NCBI RefSeq assembly: GCF_000272475.1
Contig: NZ_AKFJ01000017.1
Location: forward strand, 1 to 64,000
Origin: Novosphingobium sp. Rr 2-17
Lineage (GTDB): Bacteria > Pseudomonadota > Alphaproteobacteria > Sphingomonadales > Sphingomonadaceae
Direction: 5' to 3'
Length of the DNA stretch: 64,000 nucleotides
Shown: positions 8,829 through 18,035 of the stretch, piece after piece
How the letters are laid out: every line of letters starts with the position of its first letter
Position numbering within the stretch: the stretch's first letter is position 1
Position numbers and translations under genes: made by a program
Notes under the pieces: model-generated
What the model was told of the DNA's origin: nothing
Databases searched by the model: none
The model's input: the letters and a program-made list of their open reading frames with translations, nothing else

Positions 8829-10250
8829 GTGGGGGCTGAGCCCGTTGCCGAGCCGGCGGGCGGGCCGGGAAGGGCACCTGACGCCGCCAAGCGCGACGTG
8901 AGGCGCCATCACAGGGGATCGCTTGCGCGGCGCATGATGCTGATCGCAGCAGGGTGGATTTCCCTGCTGCTGCTGCTTGGTGGCCTCGGTCTTAATCGGA
9001 CGCTGACCGGCCTTGTCAGCCGCAATTTCGACGAGCAGCTCGGCTATATGCTGACCGGTATGATCGGCTCGGCCGAGATCGGACCGGATGGTGAGGTCTT
9101 GTTCATCCGACCGCTTGCCGACCAGCGGTTTCTAGAGCCGAATTCGGGCCTCTACTGGCAGGTCCGGGCGAAAGGGCACGAGGATCTTCCGTCTCGTTCG
9201 CTATGGGATCGTAGCCTCAACGTTCCTGCGGATCACTATGACGCGCAGACCCATACCTATGACAGCGACCAGTTCGACGGCGAACCGCTAAGGGTAATGG
9301 AACGCCAGATCGTCCTGCCTGGCAGCGATGCGCAGTGGATGTTTACGGTGGCGGCCAGCCGCAAGGACGAGAACATCCAGATCAAGCGCATTCGCTCGAT
9401 CCTGGTCTACAGCTTCGTCGCGCTGGGGTTTGGCCTGCTGGTCATGGCTGGATTGCAGACCTGGTACGGCCTGTTTCCGCTGCGCCACGTGCGCCGGGCC
9501 ATCCAGAAGTTACGCACGACCGGGGCTTCGCGGGTCACCGATCCACTGCCCAAAGAAGTGGAGCCGCTGGTCAACGAACTTAACGCGCTACTGGCCCACA
9601 CTGAGCGTCAGGCGGAAGAAGCGCGCACGCACGCCGGCAACTTAGCGCACGCGCTCAAGACCCCACTGACCGTGGTGATGAACGCGGCGACGGCCCAGGC
9701 TCCCGACCTGGCGGACACCGTCATCCGCGAGGCGGCGGTGATGCGTCGGCAGGTGGATCACCATCTCGCCCGCGCCCGCGCCGTCGGTCGGCGCGCAGTC
9801 GGTATAGCCCGCGCAGGAGTATGGCCGAGTCTGGAAGCGGTGTTGCGCGCGGTCGAGCGCCTTTACGGCCAGACCCGCTTCGACCTCGATGGCAACCAGG
9901 ACTCGGCAGTCGCCATCGAGAAGCAAGATCTCGAAGAAATTCTCGGCAATCTGATCGAGAACGCGGCCAAGTACGGCGGTGGCAGTGTCTTCGTAACGGT
10001 GGATACAACCAGTGATCCGAAATTCTGCGAAGTCTGGATCGAGGACGACGGACTGGGCATCCCCGAGGCTGAGCGCGTCCGCATCTTCGATCGTGGCGCC
10101 CGCCTGGACACCGGAAAGCCGGGCACGGGACTGGGCCTGGCCATCGTTCGCGATGTGGTGGAAATCTACGGCGGCACCGTTGCGCTTGGTGAGAGCGAGG
10201 ACCTGGGCGGGCTGCTGGTAAAGCTGCGGTTGCCGCGCGCCGTTGGATAA
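8829..10250 (+). CDS. sensor histidine kinase, PhoQ/FeuQ-like
   Basis: A membrane histidine kinase. It has a first membrane helix (MMLIAAGWISLLLLLGGLGL), a periplasmic sensor of about 160 residues, and a second helix (SFVALGFGLLVMAGL). The dimerisation helix carries the phospho-acceptor His274 in NLAHALKTPL. The ATPase domain has an N box (EEILGNLIENAAKYGG), G1 (EDDGLGIP) and G2 (GKPGTGLGLAIVRDVV). The start is uncertain: GTG 8829 lies one base after the regulator stop, GTG 8898 and ATG 8934 are alternatives, and an ATG inside the regulator gene is unlikely. It pairs with the adjacent response regulator; their tight spacing implies translational coupling. Confidence 0.92.
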   Translation: MGAEPVAEPAGGPGRAPDAAKRDVRRHHRGSLARRMMLIAAGWISLLLLLGGLGLNRTLTGLVSRNFDEQLGYMLTGMIGSAEIGPDGEVLFIRPLADQRFLEPNSGLYWQVRAKGHEDLPSRSLWDRSLNVPADHYDAQTHTYDSDQFDGEPLRVMERQIVLPGSDAQWMFTVAASRKDENIQIKRIRSILVYSFVALGFGLLVMAGLQTWYGLFPLRHVRRAIQKLRTTGASRVTDPLPKEVEPLVNELNALLAHTERQAEEARTHAGNLAHALKTPLTVVMNAATAQAPDLADTVIREAAVMRRQVDHHLARARAVGRRAVGIARAGVWPSLEAVLRAVERLYGQTRFDLDGNQDSAVAIEKQDLEEILGNLIENAAKYGGGSVFVTVDTTSDPKFCEVWIEDDGLGIPEAERVRIFDRGARLDTGKPGTGLGLAIVRDVVEIYGGTVALGESEDLGGLLVKLRLPRAVG

Positions 10251-10355
10251 AATGCCGTTGGATAAATCATCAAAATCCGGGGCAATCCTGCCGGCCCCGG
10301 TTGTGGTTTAAGCAAAGCGCCGCCATCTGGCGGCCAACGCTATTTAGGAGCTGAT

Positions 10356-10559
10356 ATGTCCGAGCCTATCAACGTGCCGCTGAACTCCGATGAGATCGAG
10401 ATGCTGGTCGACGCCCTCGAAATCGATCTCGAAGGATACATCGAATCAGCCAGCGCCGCCAAGGAAAGTGGTAATCGCGAGGACGTGCAGACCTTCACCG
10501 AAGCCGCCAAACGCATTCAGGTGCTCAAGGCCAGGCTTGAAGATCTGATCGAGGACTGA
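10356..10559 (+). CDS. small conserved acidic protein, unknown function
   Basis: A 67-residue acidic, probably all-helical protein (MSEPINVPLNSDEIEMLVDALE, ending KARLEDLIED). The aggag ribosome-binding site is well placed before the ATG, and codon use matches its neighbours, so I take it as real. No catalytic motif, signal peptide or membrane segment is seen. It follows the histidine kinase by about 105 bases and converges with chorismate mutase, separated from it by a hairpin. Confidence 0.75.
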   Translation: MSEPINVPLNSDEIEMLVDALEIDLEGYIESASAAKESGNREDVQTFTEAAKRIQVLKARLEDLIED

Positions 10560-10574
10560 GAACCTCGCAGGCAC

Positions 10575-10604
10575 CGAGGGGTATGACGTATTGTCAGCCC
10601 CTCG
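10575..10604. terminator. hairpin between convergent genes
   Basis: An inverted repeat cgagggg/cccctcg encloses a second one, tgac/gtca, around a five-base loop. It lies between the 67-aa protein gene and chorismate mutase, whose 3' ends face each other. Only a weak T-rich flank (attaaatc) follows, so termination strength is uncertain. Confidence 0.6.
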
Positions 10605-10610
10605 ATTAAA

Positions 10611-10922
10611 TCAGTCGCCGTTCTTCGCCTGCTCGTGATGACGGATGACTTCATCGATGATGAAGCGCAGGAATTTTTCGCCGAAATCCGGGTCCAACTG
10701 CGCATCGCCGGCTAGTTTGCGCAAGCGGGCGATCTGGCGCTCTTCGCGGCCGTGGTCCGACGCGGGGAGGTTGTGCTGGGCCTTGTAGGCGCCCACCGAC
10801 TGGGTGATGCGGAAACGTTCCGCCAGCATGTGGATCAACGCGGCGTCGATATTGTCTATGCTGGCGCGATAGCCAGCCAGAACCGTATCCGGGGCGGTGT
10901 CGAGAGCGGTGTCTTTAGTCAT
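10611..10922 (-). CDS. chorismate mutase (AroQ class)
   Basis: A 103-residue AroQ-type chorismate mutase, which converts chorismate to prephenate in phenylalanine and tyrosine synthesis. Family features are visible: the first long helix YRASIDNIDAALIHMLAERFRIT supplies the early Arg and the Arg of the ERF segment, then VGAYKAQ supplies the active-site Lys, then DHGREERQIARLR. I chose ATG 10922 because cggag lies eight bases upstream; an in-frame ATG at 10940 has no such site. It is a stand-alone domain, not fused to prephenate dehydratase. It is divergent from the polyprenyl synthase gene. Confidence 0.92.
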   Translation of the reverse strand: MTKDTALDTAPDTVLAGYRASIDNIDAALIHMLAERFRITQSVGAYKAQHNLPASDHGREERQIARLRKLAGDAQLDPDFGEKFLRFIIDEVIRHHEQAKNGD

Positions 10923-11029
10923 CGATTGCTCCGCTAGCACGGCTCCGCGCGCTCTGCCAACCGGCTGGGTCGCTCGGCTTGCGGCAAAGCGCTTGCGTTA
11001 ATGATCGAGTGCGCGCAAGGCGCAGACCG

Positions 11030-12046
11030 ATGAGTGCCGATGTCGTTTCCCTGCAATCGCGCAGGCCGCCGCCCTCCCTCGCTCCCATGCTGGCGCTTAC
11101 TGCCGTCGGCATGAACAGCGTCAACGCCGTCATCCTGGACCGGATGCAAAGCGAGATTCCGCTGATTCCAGCGCTCGCTGGGCATCTTATCTCGGGTGGG
11201 GGTAAGCGCATGCGCCCGATGCTGACTGTAGCTGCTGCCGAACTGTGCGGCTATCAAGGCGCACGTCACCACAAATTGGCCGCTGCAGTCGAATTCCTCC
11301 ACACCGCCACCCTTCTTCATGACGACGTGGTCGATGGCTCCGACTTGCGGCGCGGCAAGGCGGCTGCCAACATCGTCTATGGGAACCCGGCCACTGTGCT
11401 CGTGGGGGACTTTCTCTTTACCCGCGCCTTCGAACTCATGGTCGAAGACGGCAGCCTCAGGGTGCTCAAGATCCTGTCCGGTGCCAGTTCGGTCATTTGC
11501 GAGGGCGAGGTCGACCAGTTGACCGCGCAACGGCGGATCGAGACGAGCGAAGAACACTATCTCCAGATCATCGGTGCCAAGACCGCTGCCTTGTTCGCCG
11601 CTGCAACGCGTATCTCTGCCGTGGTCGCGGAAAAGAGCGAGGTCGAGGAGCAGGCGCTCGACGCCTACGGTCGCAACCTGGGCATTGCCTTCCAGCTTGT
11701 CGATGATGCGATAGATTACGATTCGGAAGCGACCGAATCGGGTAAGGACAAGGGTGACGATTTCCGCGAAGGCAAAATGACCTTGCCGGTGATCCTTGCC
11801 TACGCACGCGGCACCGCGGAGGAACGCAAATTCTGGCAGGAAGCCATTGCCGGGTTCCGTACCGAAGACGAAGACCTTGCTCATGCGGTGGATCTCATCA
11901 ATCGCCATGGCTGCGTCGATGCGACACGGGAACGTGCCCGGTATTATGCGCGCCGGGCGATCGACGCGATCGCCGGTTTTCCGGCTGGCGAAGCGCGCAC
12001 GGCCATGGCAGAAGCAGCCGAATTCGCCGTAGCGCGGCGTTACTGA
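11030..12046 (+). CDS. long-chain polyprenyl diphosphate synthase
   Basis: A 338-residue trans-prenyltransferase. The first Asp-rich motif is HDDVVD (in TATLLHDDVVDGSDLRRGK) and the second is DDAID (in FQLVDDAIDYDSE). GGGKRMRPML is the conserved substrate-binding segment. Such enzymes extend farnesyl diphosphate with isopentenyl diphosphate to make the ubiquinone side chain (octaprenyl to decaprenyl); the chain length cannot be told from sequence by eye. ATG 11030 (MSADVVSLQSRRPPP) is chosen over an upstream in-frame start at 10979 because that extension looks like noncoding sequence. Function is in the cytoplasm or at the membrane face. Confidence 0.93.
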   Translation: MSADVVSLQSRRPPPSLAPMLALTAVGMNSVNAVILDRMQSEIPLIPALAGHLISGGGKRMRPMLTVAAAELCGYQGARHHKLAAAVEFLHTATLLHDDVVDGSDLRRGKAAANIVYGNPATVLVGDFLFTRAFELMVEDGSLRVLKILSGASSVICEGEVDQLTAQRRIETSEEHYLQIIGAKTAALFAAATRISAVVAEKSEVEEQALDAYGRNLGIAFQLVDDAIDYDSEATESGKDKGDDFREGKMTLPVILAYARGTAEERKFWQEAIAGFRTEDEDLAHAVDLINRHGCVDATRERARYYARRAIDAIAGFPAGEARTAMAEAAEFAVARRY

Positions 12047-12061
12047 CACACCCCTAAAAAA

Positions 12062-12079
12062 ATCGTCGCATGCGACGAT
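12062..12079 (-). terminator. perfect 18-bp palindrome with A run (minus-strand terminator-like)
   Basis: The palindrome atcgtcgcatgcgacgat is preceded on the plus strand by seven A residues (12056-12062). Read on the minus strand it is a stem followed by seven Ts, the form of a rho-independent terminator facing the polyprenyl synthase gene. No minus-strand gene is evident just to its right, so it may stop antisense transcription or serve as a protein-binding site. Confidence 0.5.
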
Positions 12080-12134
12080 CTGATACGTGGCTGAAATTGC
12101 GGCGCAACCCGCTTGAGATTATGGACGCGCTGTC

Positions 12135-12899
12135 ATGTCATCTGCTTACGATCGGGCCCTGACCGGCTATCAGTCCGGCTCGCCTCGCCAACGCCTGATC
12201 TCTTCGCTGCTGTCTGCGGCCATAATCCTCATTGCCCTGCTGATTGCGATCTATCAGACGCAAGTCGCACCGCGCATCGAGAAGAAAAAGAACCCCATCA
12301 CTTTCGACTTGTCGGGTCAGAACGCCGACGCTGGCGCCAAGGCGCCGAAAAAGCAGAAGCAGGCAGATCGGAAGCAAGACAAGAAAGAGGAGAGCAAGCA
12401 ACTCCCCACCGTCGCGCCCGTGCCGCCGGTCGTTAAGCCGCGCGACACGCAAACGCCTGCTTTCACCTTTCTCAAGATGTCGAAGGAAGACATGGCCGCC
12501 GCTGACATTGGCGCCATGAAGCAGTCGGGCAGCGGCTCCGCTGGCGCCAGTGGCGGCCCCAGCGGCTCGAAATACGGGCCTGGCGAGGGGCCAGGCGGCA
12601 CGACCCTTTATAACGCGGACTGGTATCGCGAGCCGACCGATGCGCAGCTTGGGGGCTATCTGCCAGCGAAAGCGCCGCAGACCGGTTGGGGTGAGATCGC
12701 CTGCCAGACCGAGGATCACTACAAAGTGGATAACTGTCAGGTCTTGGGAGAATCGCCGCGTGGATCTGGTTTTGGTCGCGCCGTGCTCAACGCGGCATGG
12801 CAGTTCCAGGTCAAGCCGCCGCGTCTCAATGGCAAGCCGCAGATCGGCGAATGGGTGCGAATTCGGATTACGTACGGTGTGCGAATCACCGACGAATAG
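12135..12899 (+). CDS. TonB-like periplasmic protein with single N-terminal membrane anchor
   Basis: A 254-residue protein with one membrane helix (residues about 21-40, LISSLLSAAIILIALLIAIY). A Lys/Gln- and Pro-rich linker follows (KAPKKQKQADRKQDKKEES and VAPVPPVVKP), then a Gly/Ser-rich stretch. The C-terminal domain ends RAVLNAAWQFQVKPPRLNGK, close to the energy-transducer TonB fold (a final basic-rich beta domain). This layout is that of TonB family proteins, though the usual YP motif is not seen. It may link ExbBD-type energy to an outer-membrane receptor or have a structural role. No exbB or exbD is adjacent. Confidence 0.7.
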   Translation: MSSAYDRALTGYQSGSPRQRLISSLLSAAIILIALLIAIYQTQVAPRIEKKKNPITFDLSGQNADAGAKAPKKQKQADRKQDKKEESKQLPTVAPVPPVVKPRDTQTPAFTFLKMSKEDMAAADIGAMKQSGSGSAGASGGPSGSKYGPGEGPGGTTLYNADWYREPTDAQLGGYLPAKAPQTGWGEIACQTEDHYKVDNCQVLGESPRGSGFGRAVLNAAWQFQVKPPRLNGKPQIGEWVRIRITYGVRITDE

Positions 12900-12916
12900 T
12901 TGGTAAAAGAGCTTGG

Positions 12917-14842
12917 TCAGCCGTTTCGGTTCCACATGGACAGCCCAGGCTTACGCAGCCGCTCTAAAATCGCATCAAGGCTCATCGGGCGTGCGATGAA
13001 ATAGCCTTGCGCTAACGAGAAACCGGCCAGGCGGGCGCTAACGAGCTGGCTCTCGGTTTCGATCCCTTCGATCACGCATTCCAGCGACAGCGACCGCGCA
13101 AGGTGGCGAATCGCGGTAATCAGCCGCCGCCCAGCCGCTTCGTCGAGCCGTGTAGCAAAGCTGCGGTCGATTTTGACGATGTCGAGCGGAAGCTGGTGCA
13201 GAGATGATAGGCTGGAATAGCCCGTTCCAAAATCGTCGAGCGCGATCTGCACGCCTGCCTGGCGCAGCCGTTCCAGCGCCGAGCCTGCCCGGTCCAATTC
13301 CATCATAAGCGAAGATTCGGTGATTTCGACGACCAAGCGACGCGGATCGCACCGCGAAGATGTAATGCGATCGAGAAGGGCGTCCACCGTCCCAGTGTTG
13401 CACAGATCGATGCCGGAAAGATTGAACGAGATCCGTAAGGGTGCTGGCAACTGGGCCAACGCATCGTGGGCCATATCGAACAGCGCCAGCGTCACCTCGC
13501 GCGAACGACCGATGCGCTCGGCCGAGGCAACCAGCAGTTCGGGCGCAACGTGTCCCAAGTGCGGAGACGACCAGCGGGCCAGGCACTCGACCGCGATCGG
13601 TTCCAGGTCGTCGGTAGCGACGATCGGCTGAAACGCTAATGACAGTTCGCGTGAGAGGTCGGCACCTTGCAACGCTGAATCAAGCGCTTGCTCGGATCGA
13701 ATGAGAAGCTCCAGCTCCTGAGAAAACTGCACGCACTGGCCGCGCTTATGGTTCTTGGCGTGATACAGCGCGAAGTCTGCCCGGTCGAACAGAAGGTCCG
13801 CGCTCGTGGCAGTGTCTGGATAGACGGCGAGCCCGGCAGAGCAGCCGACGCTTACTGATACCTCGCCGATCCGCGCCGGTTCGCGGATGGACTTGCACAA
13901 AGATAGCGCGATGGCTTCGGCTTGGTCGGGCCCTGCCATCACGATGAGACCGAACTCGTCACCGCCAAGGCGGGCGACAATGGTATCAGTGCGGCATTCG
14001 GCCATCATTCTTGCGGCGATTACTTGCAGCAGGCGGTCTCCCTGCGCGTGGCCATATGTGTCGTTGATGGGCTTGAACAAGTCGAGATCGATCAGGCCCA
14101 CTGTGAACTTGTCGCGCGTGTCCGTCCGCTCCAGCAGCGCTTCCAGCGTTGCAAAGAAGAAGCGGCGGTTCGGCATTCCGGTGAGTGCGTCGGTTTGGGC
14201 GAGGCGGGCGTTCTCTTCACCCAGCGCCTGTGCTTGGCGGCGTTCAGCATGAAGATCGCGCTGCGAATCTTCGAGTTCGACGAAACTATGGTAAGAAGCG
14301 CGCAAGGTCTTGAGGATGACGCCTGCCACCAGCGCAATGTTAAATGCGATCGCGATGACCACCTCGGTCCCGAGCCACAGCGTGTAAGTCACGTAAACGC
14401 CCAGCACTAGCACGCAGACCGCCATAGCGGCATTGGGCAAAAAGCTGAGGCAGAACACGCAACCTAAGACGGTCACCGCCACGAAAATAGCTACGTGTGC
14501 ATGCTCGTCAGCCCCGCCGAACCGATCGAGCGCGATGGCCCAGGCTACGAACGCCAACGCCAGCACTATGGCAAACACGGTGCTCTTGCGCATTCGCGCC
14601 AAGGCGAAGTCCGGGTCGAAATCACGCACGGAAAGTGGACGCATCCACGCCCACATACGGATCAGGCACACGACAATGATGAGGGCAGGGAAAAATGCTA
14701 CTAGTGAAGTCGGCGCAAGCGCGCGATGAGTGAAAGCCAGTACGGCGGCGTTGATCGACAGCATGCCGTACATCGGCGGAATCTGTTCACGCAGACGCAA
14801 ATACTGGGCGACAGGTATCGGATGTTGGCCGGTGCGGTTCAT
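12917..14842 (-). CDS. membrane GGDEF-EAL cyclic-di-GMP protein
   Basis: A 641-residue protein with about six membrane helices in residues 24-180, a short linker, a GGDEF domain (about 208-375) and an EAL domain (about 385-635). The cyclase signature is intact (RLGGDEF, 291-297), while the upstream inhibitory RxxD site is altered (RTDT). In the phosphodiesterase domain the motif reads ECL rather than EAL (419-421), with the Glu kept. Other residues look intact: NLSG, VEITES, DDFGTGYSSL and VKIDRSF. Both activities are therefore possible. The upstream extension of the frame (to 15031) has no family likeness; ATG 14842 is chosen. It is divergent from hrpB. Confidence 0.9.
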   Translation of the reverse strand: MNRTGQHPIPVAQYLRLREQIPPMYGMLSINAAVLAFTHRALAPTSLVAFFPALIIVVCLIRMWAWMRPLSVRDFDPDFALARMRKSTVFAIVLALAFVAWAIALDRFGGADEHAHVAIFVAVTVLGCVFCLSFLPNAAMAVCVLVLGVYVTYTLWLGTEVVIAIAFNIALVAGVILKTLRASYHSFVELEDSQRDLHAERRQAQALGEENARLAQTDALTGMPNRRFFFATLEALLERTDTRDKFTVGLIDLDLFKPINDTYGHAQGDRLLQVIAARMMAECRTDTIVARLGGDEFGLIVMAGPDQAEAIALSLCKSIREPARIGEVSVSVGCSAGLAVYPDTATSADLLFDRADFALYHAKNHKRGQCVQFSQELELLIRSEQALDSALQGADLSRELSLAFQPIVATDDLEPIAVECLARWSSPHLGHVAPELLVASAERIGRSREVTLALFDMAHDALAQLPAPLRISFNLSGIDLCNTGTVDALLDRITSSRCDPRRLVVEITESSLMMELDRAGSALERLRQAGVQIALDDFGTGYSSLSSLHQLPLDIVKIDRSFATRLDEAAGRRLITAIRHLARSLSLECVIEGIETESQLVSARLAGFSLAQGYFIARPMSLDAILERLRKPGLSMWNRNG

Positions 14843-15007
14843 ATTGTTCGGGTTTCGGCATTCCCTTGGAGGTGACGGTCGCTTGACTTGCGCAAGTACC
14901 GGCAAAACATTGACGAATAATGGATGCCGCCGTGGGCTTGGAGTATTTCGGCTTGCGAGCCGGCTTCCCGCCTTTTCTGAACGCCCGACACGCTCTAAAG
15001 CTGCAGC

Positions 15008-17470
15008 GTGAACTCCACGCTGCCTGTCCATGTTGTCCTGCCCGAACTGCTGGACGCTCTGCGCGAGAGCAACGGCACCGTGCTGATTGCCCCCCCGGGC
15101 GCCGGAAAAACCACGGGTATCTCCCCGGCACTGCTCGGCGAGAAGTGGTGTAAAGGCACGGTGATTTTACTGTCACCCCGCCGTGTCGCCGCCCGGGCCG
15201 CCGCTGAGCGTATGGCGGAAGCGCTGGGAGAAGCGGCAGGCGAAACGATCGGCTACGTCACACGGCTCGACGTCAAGCGTTCTGCCCGCACGCGGGTGCT
15301 GGTGATGACCGAAGCGATATTCGTAGCCACGATCGTTGCCGATCCCGAACTTTCCGGCATCAGCGCTGTCCTGTTCGACGAGGCGCATGAGCGGCACCTA
15401 GATAGCGATCTGGGCCTGGCATTGGCGATAGAGACTCAGAGTGTCTTGCGCGAAGATCTGCGGCTGCTCGTGATGTCCGCCACGATCGATGGCACGCGTT
15501 TCTCTCGTTTGCTGGGCGACGGAACGCGGGTGATCGAGAGTGAAGGCAAGGCCTGGCCGCTTGCTGTGCGCTGGCTGGGGGGTGCTCCCGATAAGCGGAT
15601 CGAGGATGCCATGGCCAGCGCGATCGCAACGGCTTGGCGTGAGCAGGCTGACACGGGTGGCGACGTGCTGGCCTTTCTGCCCGGTGTGCGTGAGATCGAG
15701 CGCGTGGCCGAGCGATTGGCCGATCGATTACCACAAGCTTTGGTGCTGCCATTGCACGGGCAGTGTGATCCCTCGGCGCAGCGCGCGGCGATCCGGCGCG
15801 ATCCTCAGGGGCGCCGCCGGGTGGTGCTGGCGACGGCGATTGCGGAGACCTCGCTGACGCTGGACGGCGTCTCGGTCGTGGTGGACGCCGGGCTTTCGCG
15901 CCGTGCCGAGTTCGACAAGGCGGCGGGCGTTACCCGCCTTGTGACCCACCGCGCCAGCCGTGCGTCCGCGGCCCAGCGGGCCGGGCGGGCGGCCCGGCAG
16001 GGGCCCGGCACGGCCTATCGTTTATGGGAGGAAGCCGCGCATGCGGGGCGACCGGAGTTCGATCCGCCCGAGATTCTGACCAGCGACCTGGCGCCGCTGG
16101 TACTGTCGCTGGCACGCTGGGGCAGCGGTGATCCGGCGGCGATGGCGTGGTTGGATGTGCCGCCAAGGCGCGCTTTAGATGCGGCTAAGGTGTCATTAGT
16201 GGCGCTTGGGGCGCTCGACGACGCCGGACGGATCACCGAGTTCGGTCGCAAAGTCGCCAGTTTGCCGATGGACCCGGCGCAAGCGGCGATGATCCTGCGC
16301 GCGACCGAGATGGGTTCTGGCCGGACCGCGTCCAAACTGGCGCTGCTGCTGCAGGAGCGCGGCCTGGGCGGTAGCGGCGACGACCTGGCGCAGCGGCTAA
16401 CGCGCTGGAACGGCGACCGCTCCCCGCGCGCGCAGGCATCGCGCAAACTGGCCGAAGGGTGGGAGCGCCGCGCCACCGGCCTTGTGCGTGCCACCGAAGA
16501 AAGCGATGTGCCGCTCGGCATCCTGCTCGCCCTCGGGAGACCAGACATGCTGGCTCGGCGGCGCGACGCTACGGGGGAATCGTGGCTCAGCGCTGGGGGC
16601 AGGGGCTATGTGCTGGACCCTACGTCGCCCCTGGCATCGCGCGAATGGCTGGCGATCGGGGATGCCCAAGGCTCCGCCAAAGGCGCGCGCATCCTGTCGG
16701 GCGTCACGCTGGAGAGTGCGGAGATCGAGCAATGGCTGTCGTCCCGGATCGATCGGCGCACCGTCTTACGCTGGAACGAGGAAGACGGTCGCGTCGAGGC
16801 GCGTCTCGAACGCCGGCTGGGCGCGATCACTTTGGCGAGTGGGCCTGATCCATCGCCTGATCCCGCAGCGATCCGCGCGTTCCTGCTCGATCGCGTGCGC
16901 CAAAAGGGGCTGGCGCTGGTGCCGTTCAGCAAGTCGGCCGAGGCGCTGCTGCGCCGGGCGCGGTATGCTGGCATCGAGGCGCTGTCGGATGAGGCACTGC
17001 TGGCCGATCTCGACGACTGGTTGGGACCGTTGCTCAATCGCCGGCTCGATGCGATCGATCAGGGCGCGCTGACACAGGCGTTGCGAAGCCGGCTGAACTG
17101 GGACGGCCAGCAAGCGCTGGATCGCCTGGCGCCGCCAGAGTTTCGCAGCCCGGCGGGCACCGTCCATGCGATCGACTACGAAGACGAGGGCGGCCCGTCG
17201 GTGGAAGTGCGGGTGCAGGCGCTGTTCGGGCTCGATCGGCATCCCGGCTTCGGGCGACCGGAACAGCCGTTGTTGCTGAAGCTGACATCCCCGCCAGGCC
17301 GCCCGATCCAGACCACGCGCGATCTGCCCGGTTTCTGGCGGGGATCGTGGCGCGATGTGCAGCGTGACATGAAAGGCCGCTACCCGCGCCACCGCTGGCC
17401 GGACGAGCCTTGGGCCGAAGACCCCAGCCTCAAGACCCGCAATGCGTTCGAGGCAGCGAAGAAGCGCTGA
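15008..17470 (+). CDS. hrpB: ATP-dependent helicase HrpB
   Basis: An 820-residue DEAH-box helicase of the HrpB family. It has Walker A APPGAGKTT, motif Ia SPRRVAARAAAERMAE, DEAH box FDEAHERHLD, motif III MSATIDG, motif V ATAIAETSLTLDGV and motif VI RASRASAAQRAGRAARQ. A helicase-associated domain and the HrpB C-terminal domain follow, ending in the family signature YPRHRWPDEPW. Bacterial HrpB unwinds RNA or DNA in an ATP-dependent way; its in vivo role is poorly defined. The start is GTG at 15008, which gives a standard N-terminus. It is transcribed divergently from the GGDEF-EAL gene. Confidence 0.95.
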   Translation: MNSTLPVHVVLPELLDALRESNGTVLIAPPGAGKTTGISPALLGEKWCKGTVILLSPRRVAARAAAERMAEALGEAAGETIGYVTRLDVKRSARTRVLVMTEAIFVATIVADPELSGISAVLFDEAHERHLDSDLGLALAIETQSVLREDLRLLVMSATIDGTRFSRLLGDGTRVIESEGKAWPLAVRWLGGAPDKRIEDAMASAIATAWREQADTGGDVLAFLPGVREIERVAERLADRLPQALVLPLHGQCDPSAQRAAIRRDPQGRRRVVLATAIAETSLTLDGVSVVVDAGLSRRAEFDKAAGVTRLVTHRASRASAAQRAGRAARQGPGTAYRLWEEAAHAGRPEFDPPEILTSDLAPLVLSLARWGSGDPAAMAWLDVPPRRALDAAKVSLVALGALDDAGRITEFGRKVASLPMDPAQAAMILRATEMGSGRTASKLALLLQERGLGGSGDDLAQRLTRWNGDRSPRAQASRKLAEGWERRATGLVRATEESDVPLGILLALGRPDMLARRRDATGESWLSAGGRGYVLDPTSPLASREWLAIGDAQGSAKGARILSGVTLESAEIEQWLSSRIDRRTVLRWNEEDGRVEARLERRLGAITLASGPDPSPDPAAIRAFLLDRVRQKGLALVPFSKSAEALLRRARYAGIEALSDEALLADLDDWLGPLLNRRLDAIDQGALTQALRSRLNWDGQQALDRLAPPEFRSPAGTVHAIDYEDEGGPSVEVRVQALFGLDRHPGFGRPEQPLLLKLTSPPGRPIQTTRDLPGFWRGSWRDVQRDMKGRYPRHRWPDEPWAEDPSLKTRNAFEAAKKR

Positions 17471-17515
17471 TTGGCGCTTGATTTCAGTCTCGATTCGGAG
17501 GCAAAGCGCTAAGCC

Positions 17516-17794
17516 ATGAGCGCACGCATCTATCAACGCCCGAAGAACGCCATGCAGTCCGGCAAGGCACTGCTCGACCAGTGGGTTCTGGAATTCGTTC
17601 CTGCCGAGGCTAAGCGGCCTGATCCGCTGATGGGCTGGGCTGGCTCCGGCGATATGCAGCAGCAGGTTCGCCTGACGTTCCCGACGGCGCAGGACGCGCA
17701 GGCTTACGCTGATCGCTACGGTATCGAGGCCGTCGTCCACCAGACGCCGCCGCGTCGCCTGAAGATCCAGGCCTACGCCGACAACTTCCGCTAA
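17516..17794 (+). CDS. ETC complex I subunit (NDUFS4-like)
   Basis: A 92-residue protein of the ETC complex I subunit family, the bacterial relatives of the mitochondrial 18-kDa accessory subunit NDUFS4. Recognisable segments are ARIYQRPKNAMQSGKA, WVLEFVPAEAKRPDPLMGW, TAQDAQAYADRYGIEA and a C-terminal ADNF. It stabilises NADH dehydrogenase I near the electron-input module. The subunit is typical of alphaproteobacteria, and is here encoded away from the nuo operon. The gene lies 45 bases after hrpB and just upstream of the SRP RNA gene. Confidence 0.93.
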   Translation: MSARIYQRPKNAMQSGKALLDQWVLEFVPAEAKRPDPLMGWAGSGDMQQQVRLTFPTAQDAQAYADRYGIEAVVHQTPPRRLKIQAYADNFR

Positions 17795-17849
17795 GGGCTG
17801 ATTTCGGCGGGGCTGGACAAAGCTTTGTCCGCCCGCCATAGGGCCACCC

Positions 17850-17937
17850 GGGAGTCGGGCGGGCGTTTGCGTCCGCCAATCTGGTCAGGTCCGGAAGGAA
17901 GCAGCCACAACGGATTGCGGCGGGTCGCCCGGCTCCT
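17850..17937 (+). ncRNA. ffs: small signal recognition particle RNA (4.5S)
   Basis: The universally conserved SRP Alu-less core GGTCAGGTCCGGAAGGAAGC, followed by AGCC, lies at 17883-17906. The ends pair as expected: ggagtcgggcg (17851-17861) with cgcccggctcc (17926-17936), including one G-U pair. The result is a single long hairpin of about 88 bases, the usual size of the small bacterial form. It binds Ffh and directs membrane-protein synthesis. Its position just before dnaX is common in alphaproteobacteria. Exact ends are estimated from the base pairing. Confidence 0.93.
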
Positions 17938-18035
17938 TCACCATCATCGCTGATTTCTGACCGCCTGCGGGCCGTTGCGATGGCGCGGGCGCTTTTCTCC
18001 TGACATTCCTCCGGCCAGGGCCTAGTTTGCAATCG

